DNA of 64,000 bases from Microplitis mediator (Eukaryota; Arthropoda; Insecta; Hymenoptera; Braconidae), in the NCBI RefSeq assembly GCF_029852145.1, contig NC_079977.1:19904781-19968780 (forward strand), in the 5' to 3' direction. The notes under the pieces are model-generated. The model ran no database searches, was not told the DNA's origin, and worked only from the letters and a program-made list of their open reading frames with translations. The translations under genes were made by a program, and so were the position numbers. How positions within the stretch are numbered: the stretch's first letter is position 1; every line of letters begins with the position of its first letter. Shown piece by piece: positions 14,303 through 24,914 of this stretch.

Positions 14303-16078
14303 TACACGGAGAGAAAAGAATAGTAATTATTACCATTCTACATGGTAACCATGCTCATTTTCAGTAAAATGGTAAATGATGCTATGTAGAATAGGATACA
14401 TTACCATTTTTCTGGTAATGATTACTATGCTACATTGAAACGAGTGAAATGGTAAATATCGCTAGTCTGCACGGGAATCAGAGCTATGTAGACTGGTAAT
14501 GAGTCCCATGCTAGAATAGCTGTCCCTACAGTTTAATAAATATACATGCTATAGCATGCGCGAAAGGTTGCGCAGTAACATGCGTGTATGTGTTTATGTA
14601 TGTGCGAAAGTTGGCGTCATCTCCTTTGTTAATAATTTTATTATTTTGTGTAAAAAATTTATTAAATCTACAAACTAAATTAAGAAATTGATTTTAGTAA
14701 AAAGTAAATATGTTTTTTATGTTCTAACTTACTTTTAGTCTAAGTTATTGGCCAAAATGTAATTCTAATAAATAAATTATTGATTGTTTATTACAAACCA
14801 TTTCAATTAATTTAATTATTATTAATTTATAATTAGAAAATTATATAATAATTGTAATTTTATTGTTAAAAGTTAATGATTATTAAAAAAATATGTGTTT
14901 TATGTTCTGATTTGCTTTTAATCTAAGTTATTGAGCAAGTTGAAATTCCAATAAATTACATTTTGATTGTTTATTACAAAGCATTTTAATTAATTGAATT
15001 ATTATTAATTTTCAATCAGGAAATTATATTTCATTATAAGTGCTCATTTAATTATTTCAATGAATTAATTTAATTTATGTATGTGTATTTTAAATAACCT
15101 GATTTACGGATTCTATCATAACCTTATTCACTAAATTTTACATAAATAACATAGCAAATATTGCTAGGTAAAATTGTAATCTCGTCCATTTACATAGTCC
15201 GCTCGTCAATGTAGAATGGTAATCATTCCTATGCTAGTATAGCCAACGTTACCATTTAGAATGGGGGGGATTACTTTGCCACTTGACTCTCATCGCTAAA
15301 AAATCCTCGTTTCTATGTAACGTAGGAATGATTACCATTCTAGATTGGAATCAGATCTATTCTTTTCTCTCCGTGTACACTCGGACATCATTCTGAAAAT
15401 AGTCAGAATAGCTTCCTAGGACCTCAAAACGTCGACATCTGATGAAATATCGATTTTCGTAAATCGGGGTGAAAACAATAACTTCCCGAATTTTTCGAAA
15501 ATCGTTGATTTTCTTAGCGGGAAGTTAAAAAATTAAATTTTTTATTTTTACCAACCTAATATATAAATATGAAGGTACACCTGCTAAGCATTAAATCTAG
15601 GATATTTTGAATTAAAAATTTTACGATATTATAAAATCTTACATTTTGGAGAGTATAAATCACTATTTTTTTTATTTTCTGGGGAAAAAAATGTTTTTAT
15701 TAATTGACAAGTTCCAAGTAAGCAAGCGAGTTCAAGACTTTCACAGTCATAACTTTCATAGCAAATTAAACCAATAGGATCAAGACAGATGCCGTCTCTA
15801 AAAATATAGTTTGGTTTACATTTACATGTCTTCATACGACATTCGGTATTATTTATATGACAATAATAATCAGCTTGACAATCATCATCAATGTCTAAAA
15901 AATAAATATTTTATAATGTAAATAATTAATGTTTAAGCAACTTTAACTTACTTATAGCTGAACTTAACTCAGGTATTTCAATTTCATTATTAGAATTATT
16001 ATCATCCGAGGAAATTGCCAATGGCAATGAATTAGTAAAAAGTAATAAACTCAAAACAATAACAACTTTTTTTTCCAT
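8349..16078 (-). CDS. Secreted multi-module EB/EGF-like cysteine-rich protein, 6 exons
   Basis: Minus-strand exons are 16078-15952, 15894-15643, 12133-11876, 9234-8974, 8902-8633 and 8551-8349, about 456 aa in total. Every intron is phase 1 and the four middle exons are exact multiples of three. Exon 1 encodes a signal peptide (MEKKVVIVLSLLLFTNSLP) and an acidic spacer. Each later exon repeats one unit: an opening C-x5-8-C, a CxC pair (for example CKCKPNYIF or CECSKNF), then YDC, then GTCQ. The middle exons close with an FF(S/P)PEN-like tail. This spacing is typical of EB modules, EGF-like units common in insect and nematode secreted proteins. Function is unknown; adhesion, recognition or a secreted parasitism factor are possible. 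Introns 2 and 3 are inflated by transposons. The last exon ends in a normal stop after its GTCQ motif, so the gene looks intact. Confidence 0.8.
9589..10437. mobile_element. Nested TIR element, ATGAAATTTTATAAAATT words
   Basis: Starts TAACCCGGGAAA and ends TTTCCCGTGTTA, an imperfect 12-bp TIR. The inside consists of repeated near-palindromic ATGAAATTT/TTTATAAAATT words. Similar CCCGGGAAAAAATGAT ends occur at 20816 and 22755 with completely different interiors. Confidence 0.5.
10441..10879. mobile_element. 439-bp TIR element
   Basis: ATATCGCATTACAGATGCC at the left matches GGCATCTGTAACGCGATAT inverted at the right with one difference, and the match continues through CATAAGGGC. The interior contains CCATAAGG/GCCATATAGG words. 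Non-coding. Confidence 0.75.
11024..11095 (+). repeat. tRNA-derived repeat (degenerate)
   Basis: Related to 1434-1498: A-box-like CGCAGTGAATAGCAG, loop-like CTTCAAATC and B-box GGTTCGAGCCC, then GGATTTTTTC. Probably a SINE relic. Confidence 0.5.
11671..11737. repeat. AT dinucleotide microsatellite
   Basis: An uninterrupted TA run of more than 25 units follows a degenerate TATG/TACA start. Confidence 0.9.
14159..14303. repeat. CA/TG dinucleotide microsatellite
   Basis: Nearly pure (CA)n with a few TA interruptions. It abuts the left end of the MITE at 14305. The His/Thr and Cys/Val reading frames across it are artefacts of the repeat. Confidence 0.95.
14305..15375. mobile_element. 1.07-kb MITE, CACGGAGAGAAAAGAATAG ends
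   Basis: A perfect 19-bp TIR (CACGGAGAGAAAAGAATAG) lies at both ends, flanked by TA (14303-14304 and 15376-15377). The subterminal regions repeat the word TAGAATGGTAATCATTCCTA and variants. The central part is AT-rich and unique. Its termini resemble those of the CACGGAAAGAAAAT elements at 27414, 45923 and 55830, but the internal word differs. Confidence 0.85.
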
Positions 16079-16767
16079 TCTAATTATTAACTAATAAGTT
16101 AAAAATTATAAAATACTTGTTTGCTTGTCTATCAAACTGTCGATGGTTTAAATGAAAAAAAAAAAAAGAGCTTCTTTCATACCATTAAGATTGTAAATTT
16201 ATTTTTATTTTGCCAATCACAAGTTACATAGTTTCTACATCAGTAAAAATTTTTCGTTAAAAAATAATAAATTTTACGATTACAAATGACTCATGAGCAC
16301 TAATAATATTCTATCCTCATGAACACTCAGTATTCGTAAAATATCATGTGATTTTTTATTAAAAATTATATTCCTCACGAATACCGTGTCGTAAAATATT
16401 ATTAGATAAAAATGAGCATATTAATTACCTTTTAAAATCTAAGAAAAAAAAAAGAAAATAATAACAATAACATGATGTAAATTACAATTAAAAGGATAAG
16501 GGTGACGACAACGGATGTAAATTTCATTATCATAATTTATTTTCTTTGGAGCTTTAATTGTTGTTCACAAGTTATATCTAATATTATAGTATCAGTGTAT
16601 GAGTAGAGCTGCGCAATAATAAAATATATAAAATATTACCGCGATGATAAGTTTTTTCTTTGTAAATAGAATACATCAGCATTAATTTTAAGTTGAGCAC
16701 AAGAGTTTTCTTACTTGGTTTACAAGCTTTTGTCATCTAGTCTGACCAATATAATGATGCATTATTA
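16079..16767. other. Intergenic/promoter flank of EB-module gene
   Basis: AT-rich flank upstream of the minus-strand EB-module gene. A poly-A run sits near 16155. No gene or clear repeat was seen. Confidence 0.35.
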
Positions 16768-17335
16768 CCCTAACGGACCCAAATTACGGTAAATTACGGT
16801 AAACCCACCGTAAATTACGGTAATCCACCGTAAAATACCGATTTACCGTAAATTACGGTGGATTTACCGTAATTAACGGTGGTTTTACCGTAATTTACGG
16901 TGGATTTTCCGTAATTTACGGTGGATTTTCCGTAATTTACGGTGGTTTTACCGCAATTTACGGTGGATTTACCGTAAAATACGGAAATACGGTAATCCAC
17001 CGTCAATTACGGTTATTGGGTAATCCACCCGAATTTTTTTACGGTAGATTTATCGTATTCGACGGTAAATTTACGGTATACCCACCGTAATTTACGGTAT
17101 ACCCGCCGTAATTTACGGTAAACCACCGTAAAGTACCGATTTACCGTAAATTACGGTGGATTTACCGTAATTAACGGTGGTTTTACCGTAATTTACGGTG
17201 GATTTTCCGTAATTTACGGTGGTTTTACCGTAATTTACGGTGGATTTTCCGTAATTTACGGTGGATTTTCCGTAATTTACGGTGGATTTACGGTAAAAAA
17301 AACCGTAAATTTACGGTAACTCAGGTCTGCTAGGG
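16768..17335. mobile_element. 568-bp MITE built from ACGGTAAATTACGGTGG words
   Basis: Starts CCCTAACGGACCC and ends AGGTCTGCTAGGG, with TA flanks (16766-16767 and 17336-17337). The interior is a long run of TTTACGGTGGATTT(T/A)CCGTAA-type units in both orientations. The reading frames across it are periodic artefacts. Confidence 0.8.
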
Positions 17336-17611
17336 TATCTATAATGTTACACTTAAATACTTAACCGATTTATAAAACTCACTTTCATTATCATCAATTT
17401 ATAAGTTTTGATATAATTTACAATTATAATTATACAATATCTCAAACACTATACCATAGCTGCATTTCTCTTATTTCACCATTAATGATATTAATACACT
17501 CCAATGTAATATCTACTACACAATTGAACAATTTTTGTATTTTCCCGTGAAAAATGAATCATACATGGCCATGCATGTCCGTATATGGCTCATACATGAA
17601 GCATAGATGGC

Positions 17612-18010
17612 TATACATTAGGGTGATCCAAAAAATAACAAATTTTTTTTTTTTCTTCCAAACAGGTTCAAAAGTTTCATTTAGATAAAAAAAGACGACT
17701 GTAAAAATTAGAGCTCTTAATATTAACATTAAGAGGTTCCTCATCGCACTTTTCTATTTCCCATAAGAATAACATGGAAAAATTTTTTTTACGTCTTCTG
17801 ATTTTTATAAGTAGCTAACGATGCGTCATAGGAGTAATTGGCAGGCATATTTTTGTAGGGAATTGAATGCTCTACAAAAAAAGATTCTTATCATTTTTTG
17901 AGGAATCTATTTGTTCAAAAGTTATTTGAGGTTGAAGTCGAATTCATATTAAATTTTGAGATTTTCTACTTTTCCGGCGAAACTATCAGACTTATTACAA
18001 AATTTTATCA
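17612..18010. repeat. Dispersed repeat ending GGGTGATCCAAAAAATAAC
   Basis: Starts at TAGGGTGATCCAAAAAATAAC and includes GAGCTCTTAATATTAACATT and TTTTCCGGCGAAACTATCAG. The same text appears inverted at about 39919-40298, and a truncated copy lies at 62583-62748. Probably a non-autonomous DNA transposon arm; the other end was not resolved. Confidence 0.55.
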
Positions 18011-19640
18011 GACCTTTTTTGTAGACAATTTCATTCTCTAAAAGTTATTTCGAATAAAGTTTTTTCGAATTCCGCATTGTTTTCTAGTTATTTTTATTTT
18101 AATGTCATGCTCATAAAAAAATAGTCTTCTGAACGATTTTAAGAGCTTGACATTAAAATAAAAATAACTAGAAAACAATGCGGAATTCGAAAAAATTTTG
18201 TAAGAAATAACTTTTAGGGAATAGACTTTAATGTTTTTCTCGAATATTCCATTTATTATTGCTCTGATCTAAGTCAAAACTCACTCAAATCTTAATTTTG
18301 ATCACTTACATTGATTTCTGCCTCAACACATTTATTTCAGAGAACATAATCGGTAATAAAAATTTAAAAGCCGCTCCTTCATTAATGATTTTCGATTCTC
18401 AACTTTTCAAATTCTAGCGTAAAACGTAACTTGTTAGAGCTTGAAAAGCTCATAAAAAAATGATTCCATGTAATAGCATTTTCGAGCTCAAAGAGCTCGA
18501 AAATATATTCACAGTGATGTTTTTAAGCTCCTTGAGCTCGAAAACAGCGGAAAGTTTTGGGGCTGGCCCGCAGGGTCAACCGACGCCCAGATTTTTTTTT
18601 CCAACACCGAGTGCTGGGTCTATATTTTCTATGGGATTTCTCTGGGATTCCCAGAGAATTCAACTGACGATAATTCAATTTTTTTTTTACAAGACCGAGT
18701 GCTGGGTCTATATTTTCTATGGGATTTCTATGGGATTTCTCTGCGATTTCCAGAGAATTCAACTGGCGATAATTCTATCTTACGGATAGCTCGAAAATGT
18801 ATCTACGACTAAATTTTCGAGCTCAAGGAGCTCGAAACCAGCGGGATGTTTTAGGGCTGGCCCGCAGGGTCAACCGATAGACAGAATTTTTTTTTTGTTA
18901 TTGATCGAGATATTTGAGTAGGTTCTTTTATCATAATAACAAAAATACTTATATAATTAAAAAACAAAAAAAAAAAAACCTGAGCGTCGGTTGGCCCTGT
19001 GGGCCAGCCCCAAAACTTCCCGCTGTTTTTGAGCTCAAAGAGCTTGAAAACATCACTGTGAACACATTTTCGAGCTCTTTGAGCTTGAAAATACTTTTGT
19101 ATGCCATTGTTTTATAAAAAATCATTTTTCAGCATTTCTTTCTCCCACGATATCTCGCGAACGAATTAACCGATTTTGATGGTTGAGGCGGCAATCGACG
19201 CGTTTCATCAAGTTCTAGAGCTGATTAGATTTTTGTGAATGATTGGTTCAGTCGTTTCGACGATATTTGCAAAAAACCGTTTTTTACTATTTCTTTCGTC
19301 GTCGGTATCTTCTGAACGGATTATCTGATTGAGACGTTCTTGGTGGCAATCGAAAGCTTTTATTGAGTTCTAGAGCTGATTAGATTTTGGAATTGATCGA
19401 TTCGACAGTTTTCAAAATATCAAAAAAAAAACGAAAAAAAATTTTTTTTTTTTTTTTTTGTATTTCTTAAATATCTCAGAGTCTATTTGACTAAATGGTC
19501 TAAAATTTTCTTGAAAATCTAAGTTCAGAAGATATATTTCGAATGCCGCAAGAACCATCTAAATCGGTTTATTCATCAAAAAGATATGAGAGGTTTACAT
19601 CCACACACACACACACACACACACTCTCAGCGGGAAGTTA
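18011..19640. repeat. Copy of the interior and right part of the 3.3-kb TIR element family
   Basis: 19130-19620 is almost the same as 13690-14165, including GCGAACGAATTAACCGATTT, GCCGCAAGAACCATCTAAAT and the start of a CA run. It ends at the family terminus GCGGGAAGTTAAAAA. The 18400-19100 part carries several GGCTGGCCCGCAGGGTCAACC blocks. Non-coding. Confidence 0.6.
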
Positions 19641-19847
19641 AAAATGTAATACAATAAACATAATAAATAAATTCACAAAAAATTAGCTCATAATCTATTA
19701 CTTTATCGTTCGAAAAATGTCTATAAACTGATAGACCCTAAGTTGTCTTGTACAAATAAAAAAATCTTCAATTTTATTAAATTTTTGTTCCAAACAAATC
19801 TCGTAGTATATAAATTTTTTTTTGTACAATAGAAAAATTTGATTAGC

Positions 19848-20440
19848 TTACGCTGAAGGACAAATTTCAGAAAAATTTTCACGAAGAACATATGACGCAG
19901 CTTCAATTTTTTGAGGATTTTCTATATGCAGATTGCAGACACCAATTTCTGGCTTGCCATCAATTATGTGTCCTCCAACAACAGCAACTTGGTCACGTTC
20001 AAGTGGGAGGCCACACAATCCTTCGTATGGATTAGTAATTAAATATTTAAGTTTGAGTGGTTCTTCTGCCGCAGCATTTGCCTAAAAAAATATTTACTGT
20101 AATTATCTACTCAAAAATAAGTATTCTTATGATAACTATTTTCTATATGATTTAATTATCAATTACTCTGTAAGTTTCTAGTATATCAACGTGGTATTTA
20201 TTTTTTATTGGTTCTTCCGTTTTTGAAGTATCCGTAACTTTTATTTTGATAACTAAAAATAAAATTGTAATTTTTAATTTACTAAAATTATTTATCTGAA
20301 TACATATACATATTTATATTATAAATACCAAAATCTGAACTGCAAAACAAAGTTTGAAGTGGAAAGCCAATACAATTGCACCCATTTGTGTAATCAATTG
20401 TCAATGAACCCAAACAAAATAATATCAAGAATCTTTTCAT
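19848..20440 (-). CDS. TIMP-like metalloproteinase inhibitor (single N-terminal netrin-like domain), 3 exons
   Basis: Minus-strand exons 20440-20329, 20252-20167 and 20081-19848 join in phases 1 and 0 with GT/AG borders, giving 143 aa. Residues 1-20 are a signal peptide that leaves a cysteine at the mature N-terminus, as in TIMPs, whose Cys1 chelates the protease zinc. Mature cysteines fall at 1, 3, 13, 69, 95 and 120. This is the six-cysteine pattern of an N-TIMP domain (vertebrate TIMPs have about 1, 3, 13, 70-72, 99-101, 124-126). Other family marks are FVIKIKV after the third cysteine, LCGLPL, and IIDGKPEIGVCNL. The C-terminal three-disulfide domain of vertebrate TIMPs is absent and the protein stops three residues after the sixth cysteine. 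Residue 2 of the mature chain is Asn rather than the usual Thr/Ser. Role: probably inhibits metzincin proteases outside the cell. Single-domain TIMPs occur in invertebrates, including some parasitoid secretions. Confidence 0.87.
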
Positions 20441-20613
20441 CTAAAAATTATAAAAATATATATAATTTGAAATTTATATTATGATATATTATTAATTATT
20501 ATGTTTCGTACTTTCGATGATTTAAAGATCCTCAACAGATAATTTATTATAAAAATATTTTATCAAGTCAGTATAGATTAACTTCGAATAATGATAACTA
20601 TTGGAAATAACGT

Positions 20614-20624
20614 CTTTATATATA
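20614..20624 (-). promoter_or_regulatory. TATA box of the TIMP-like gene
   Basis: On the minus strand the sequence reads TATATATAAAG about 175 bp upstream of the ATG at 20440, which leaves room for a 5' leader of roughly 140 bases. Confidence 0.45.
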
Positions 20625-20815
20625 TTGTCTCCGTTTATTCATATTCATGATCATTTTTATTTTGTTGTTTTTAAATAAATTCTAATCTGGAGATGTGGGA
20701 CGACGAGGTCAATGTTAAGTATACATATTTACATTTTATATATACATTTGTCAATATTACATAAAGTATGATTATTCAAATATAATGCAAATGATTTCTT
20801 TCCCACCCGGGAAAA

Positions 20816-22043
20816 AATGATTTTGCCTAATTATATATAATTAGATCTAAAAATTGGCCAGGTCTAATTATATATAATTATATATAGGTTATATATACTC
20901 ATATATAATTAGATATGATTATGTATAGTACATATATATCATATCGCATCAAAACCAAATCTATTATTGAGCATGTAATTCCTATAAGAGAAAGTGATAG
21001 GAGAATGCTGATTAATTATTCCAATGTTAAAATGTTAACACAACTCATAAGAGTTGAAAACTATGTATGCAAAAAACCAGACACTTTAAAAACTGTTTGG
21101 TAACTGGGTATTAATAACTATACATAAGTTTATTACTTTTTTAACAGACTGAAAAATATAATGTAACGCTTCGTAAATATTTTAAAATTATAATTTATAG
21201 TAAAATTGTAATCATTATTTCTGTAAATGTACACCTAAAACTATATAATGCATTTAACGAGTATTGATTATTAAATATCAATAAAGACCATAGAGCATCT
21301 AATATATTAAATAAGAAAAACTAAATATTAAATATATTCTATACATAAAATATTAACTTATATATATATGAATAATTAATTTATATTTGATTATATATAG
21401 ATCTAAAATATAATAAAAATTACTATATATGGGTCTATATAGGTCAGGTCTAATCAGATCTAATCATATATAGACCCATGTATAACTATATATGGGTATA
21501 TACTATTATATATACTATTATATATATTCCATATACAATCATATATAATTAGGCGAAATCATTTTATCCCGGGATATAATTAGATCTCATTATATATAAG
21601 GCTATATATACTTATATATAGGTCTATATATTCTATATATAATCATATATAATTAGGCAAAATCATTTTTTTCCCGGTATAATTAGGTCTAATTATATAT
21701 AAGACTATATATACTTATATATAGGTCTATATATAATCATATATATTCTATATATAATCATATATAATTAGGCAAAATCATTTTTTTCCCGGTATAATTA
21801 GGTCTAATTATATATAAGACTATATATACTTATATATAGGTCTATATATAATCATATATATTCTATATATAATCATATATAATTAGGCAAAATCATTTTT
21901 TTCCCGGTATAATTAGGTCAAATTATATATAAGGCTATATAGACTTATATATAGGTCTATATATAACCATATATAATTATATATAATACCATATATAATC
22001 ATATATAATTATATATAATTAGGCAAAATCATTTTTTCCCGGG
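20816..22043. mobile_element. 1.23-kb TIR element of TATATA words with internal 115-bp tandem repeats
   Basis: Starts CCCGGGAAAAAATGATTTTG and ends with its exact inverse, CAAAATCATTTTTTCCCGGG. The inside is TATATAATTAGATC/TATATAGG words. Between about 21560 and 22043 a unit of 115 bp repeats; the CCCGGTATAATTAGGTC marks are at 21673, 21788 and 21903. Each unit ends in a partial terminal sequence, so the tandem array copies the element's own right end. Confidence 0.8.
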
Positions 22044-22754
22044 CAGAATATTTGTTGTCAAAACCTCATCAATAAGGAAGTAATATGCATGTTGTAAACA
22101 CAAGTAATATATGACGTAGATAAATAATGTGATTATATATATTTGCTGAATAAATATTTTGTGGTGTGCTTCAGACTTCAGAATACGACATCGACTGCTA
22201 TTGCAATAATTATATAATTATTATGACCTAATAAATATAAAGACAAAACCAAGATGTGATTGAAAATAAGTCTTTAAAAATGTGAATACATATTAGAAAT
22301 ATCAATGAGCTGATACTTTTAGGAAGTTTATTAAATATTGCTTCAATACATACGAAATTGACAAATATTCGGTAATAGCTTTTAGTGACAATGTTCTATG
22401 GTAAACAAAAATTGTTCCGGGGCTATTAATTACAAATGATTTGTGATGTTAAAAATTTTTGTCTGCTCAGCCCAGAAAACATAATTTAGATCTACGTTAC
22501 TTCTATGTAGCATATCTACGGAGATCGGAAAGATCTCATTGTTGCCACTCTTTAAATCTGAAACAGTGAATATTCACTGTTTCAGATTTAGAGGGCAGAG
22601 CTTTTCTTTGTCAAGAGATCGATGATTTGTGGAAATGTACAAAAATCGTCGGAGATCTTCGGTAATCTCCGTGGCCCTGATAATAAAAATTGATCTTTAT
22701 TATTTGTCGATCTGCATAAGTCAAAATAGATCTTCATTGATATTGTTGTATAAT
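22044..22754. other. Intergenic with a 38-nt perfect palindrome
   Basis: No gene. From about 22480 the text is rich in AGATCTACG/GATCTTCGG words. A perfect inverted repeat of 19 bp per arm lies at 22553-22590, starting TAAATCTGAAACAGTGAAT. Probably another word-type repeat with unresolved ends. Confidence 0.45.
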
Positions 22755-22885
22755 CCCGGGAAAAAATGATCAGACCTGATCAGACATGAACAGGCATGAG
22801 TCTTCAGGCCTGATCAGACATGAAAAATTACCATGCCTGACCAGGCCTGACCAGGCATGTTCAGGTCTGTTCATGCCCATCCGGG
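22755..22885. mobile_element. Short word element, CAGACCTGATCAGGC
   Basis: Starts CCCGGGAAAAAATGATCAGA, the same end as the element at 20816, and ends CATCCGGG. The inside repeats CTGATCAGACATGA and CATGCCTGACCAGGC. Confidence 0.5.
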
Positions 22886-22989
22886 TAAAAAAAATTAAAT
22901 ATGAAAAATGGCCCTATATAATTATATATAATCATGTATAACTATATTCAATTATATATAATTATTTCCATAAAAATAAAAAAAAAATA

Positions 22990-23085
22990 AAAAATTCGGG
23001 CATGTGCAGGATTTGAACCGTGGACCTTACGCTTGAAAGTTTGACTCGCTACCCACTGACCTAAGAGATTCAGTGTTTTGCGGTA
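22990..23085 (-). repeat. tRNA-derived repeat
   Basis: On the minus strand, TTAGGTCAGTGGGTAGCGAG (A-box) is followed by GGTTCAAATCCTGC (B-box) and a T-rich run. Arms do not fold into an unambiguous cloverleaf, so it is taken as a SINE relic. Confidence 0.4.
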
Positions 23086-23159
23086 ACCTTTAGCAATTTA
23101 TTCAAGATTTGTTCTTTAAAACTCCAATATATTTATAATAATGTTAGTATGGTAATCAG

Positions 23160-23420
23160 GGTAATCGTTGTAACGGCCTAGGCTAGGTTACCCAGTCCTG
23201 GCCCAAGCCCGAGTAGTCATTGTAATGGCCAAGGATAGGTCACCCAGTATTGGTCCAAGTCTGGCTTGCCATTGGATGGCCAGGACTGAGTACCCAATCT
23301 TGAGCCAAGCATGGGCCAATAGAGGTGAACCAAAGCTAGGCTCCCCAGTGCTGGGCCAAGGAGGGCCCCGTTGTTCATCTTTGGCAGCTCCTGCATGGGG
23401 ACTCCCACATGACTTATTTT
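23160..23420. repeat. Word repeat GGCCCAAGxxTGGG
   Basis: A GC-richer stretch of reiterated TTGGGCCAAGACTGGG/CCCAGTCTTGGCCC variants. Similar text at 26340-26560 lies in the intron of knottin copy A. The reading frames across it are not genes. Confidence 0.45.
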
Positions 23421-23521
23421 GGACAGGGTATAATTATTATTCGTTTACAGATCTGTTTATTTAAATAATTTTTAATTACATAATTTTACATGTAATATTA
23501 AAATACAAGGAAATTTTTACA

Positions 23522-24442
23522 TCACCAGTGATGTCCCTTTGCAAAAGGACTTTGGGCATTAGTAACAACACTATAAGAACCAGTTGAACTTTTATCAACA
23601 TATTCCCCGGCAAGAATTATTGGTTGGCTAGATGAACAATTTCCGGATCTGTAGTTGCGGAGGTCATTTAGATCGCATGGGTGGGCCCAAAAACCTTCAG
23701 TCGAAATTATAGATTCACTGAAGTAATAGACGGCTCTGTTATGATAGCAAGCGTAATCCAAATTGCCACATCCAGGTTGGCTTTGTCCGCCATTGAAGTA
23801 GAAATCAACGTGTCCACAAGTAATAAACTTGCCTGCAATCTTTGCGTTAGTATGATAGACGTCGACAAAATCAGCGTCTCCAGCATCCAATGCTGCATCT
23901 TCTCCCACTGTATAAAATAATGGCCCAGCTGGATCCAATCCCGTTATTCTTGAAACTCTATAATAGTACAAGTAATTGGCAGCAACTGCTGCTACATGAG
24001 CGCCTAGACTGTGTCCAATTAGATGAATATCTTCCGCGCCCTCTAGCTTCAGAAGGACAATAAATCTCGCCAAAAATACCCCAACTGCTCTAGCATTGGA
24101 TACCGCCGTTGGATAAAAACGATCAGCAAGTAATTCCCAATCCACGAAGAAAACATTATAATCACCAACACTTAAATATCGATCTTTCATTGCTATGAAA
24201 TCAGATTTCCATGGTGCCGATTTGAAACCGTGGATTATTACTTTCGTTGGTTTATTCGGATCAAAATCGGACCATGCCAAAGTATTGTAATATTTACTAA
24301 CACTTACTTCCTGCACATTGGGATGAAAAGATCGCCTCATCAAAAAAAAAAAAATATTATCCTGATAATTTTCAACACAAAATACATAAGAAAATGATTC
24401 AAACAGTATTAAAAAGTAAACAATATTTTTATAATGCATCAT
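23522..24442 (-). CDS. Secreted phospholipase A1 (pancreatic-lipase family), copy 1
   Basis: An intronless gene of 306 aa with a hydrophobic signal peptide ending near residue 22. The alpha/beta-hydrolase core is plain: oxyanion-side VIIHGFKS, the nucleophile elbow GHSLGAH (Ser145), GLDPAGP (Asp170) and ACYHNRA (His234), a complete Ser-Asp-His triad. Five cysteines remain in the mature chain. The short lid and beta9 loops typical of venom PLA1 fit hydrolysis of the sn-1 ester of phospholipids rather than triglycerides. Length matches wasp venom PLA1 (about 300 aa). It is divergent from knottin copy A, with the two start regions about 1.6 kb apart across a transposon. The N-terminal FFFLMRR region differs from copy 3, next to an A-run at 24343-24354, but the frame is open throughout. 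Regulation: TATA box at 24568-24575. Confidence 0.92.
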   Translation of the reverse strand: MMHYKNIVYFLILFESFSYVFCVENYQDNIFFFLMRRSFHPNVQEVSVSKYYNTLAWSDFDPNKPTKVIIHGFKSAPWKSDFIAMKDRYLSVGDYNVFFVDWELLADRFYPTAVSNARAVGVFLARFIVLLKLEGAEDIHLIGHSLGAHVAAVAANYLYYYRVSRITGLDPAGPLFYTVGEDAALDAGDADFVDVYHTNAKIAGKFITCGHVDFYFNGGQSQPGCGNLDYACYHNRAVYYFSESIISTEGFWAHPCDLNDLRNYRSGNCSSSQPIILAGEYVDKSSTGSYSVVTNAQSPFAKGHHW

Positions 24443-24567
24443 AGCCGCGAATTATTTTTTTTTATCTTTACCAATACGTGACTTATTTTTAACGTTTTTC
24501 GCTAAAACGTCAATTTGCGCACCTGCTATCTCTAGAAAAACTGATAATAATTACTGACCGAGGCAAG

Positions 24568-24575
24568 TATTTATA
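24568..24575 (-). promoter_or_regulatory. TATA box of PLA1 copy 1
   Basis: TATAAATACTTGC on the minus strand, about 125 bp before the ATG. The same TATAAATACTTGC lies before PLA1 copy 3 at 36540-36547. Confidence 0.6.
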
Positions 24576-24779
24576 CATCAGCATTTCATTTATTGCACTG
24601 ATATAACGATACCGTTAACGTCATCGTCAACTTTAGAGATCCGGCTTAATGCGCCGATGCAGAATTTTTTAATTTGATTTTTATTGTCAATAAAAAATAA
24701 AAAAACAATTAAGATCCTCATAACGTCATATCTGGGAAAAAATTTTAGTACTCACGATGTCTTTAGTTTCTTTTTTTTT

Positions 24780-24872
24780 TATTATAGACATATAAGTCTC
24801 CATCAAATACTGAATCCAATTCCATTTTTGTTTAAACTCCGACGAGCTGTTTCTCGATTGCTACATAATTAG
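24780..24872 (+). other. Probable 5' UTR exon of knottin copy A
   Basis: Text around AAACTCCGACGAGCTGTTTCTCGATTG ends in a strong donor AG|GTAAGTAA at 24872/24873. Copy B has the same layout, with donor at 36877/36878, so conservation supports a non-coding first exon. Its start is approximate. Confidence 0.5.
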
Positions 24873-24914
24873 GTAAGTAATCGATAAAAATTGAATACAA
24901 AATTAGAAATGCTA

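Larger units (their letters stand above)
12259..15556. mobile_element. 3.3-kb element with about 180-bp TIRs, in intron 2 of the EB-module gene
   Basis: The left arm (12259-12437) begins GGTTGGTTAG and runs through CCCGCTAAGAAAATCG and ATGATGTCCGAGTG. The right arm (about 15375-15556) is the same in inverse and ends CTAACCAACC-like text. TA and ATATA text flank both ends. The interior is built of repeated blocks such as GGCAATCGACGCGTTT, CTAGAGCTGATTAGATTTT and GGCTGGCC(C/G)GCGGGGTCAACC. It contains a (CA)n run and a nested MITE at 14305-15375. No transposase frame was seen. Confidence 0.75.

Noticed and set aside
14106..14367. Overlapping His/Thr-rich and Cys/Val-rich open frames
   Set aside because: They are translations of a (CA)n microsatellite on both strands, not genes.
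16815..17006. Periodic YGKSTVN open frame
   Set aside because: It is a reading of the ACGGTAA-word MITE; the periodicity is that of the DNA word.
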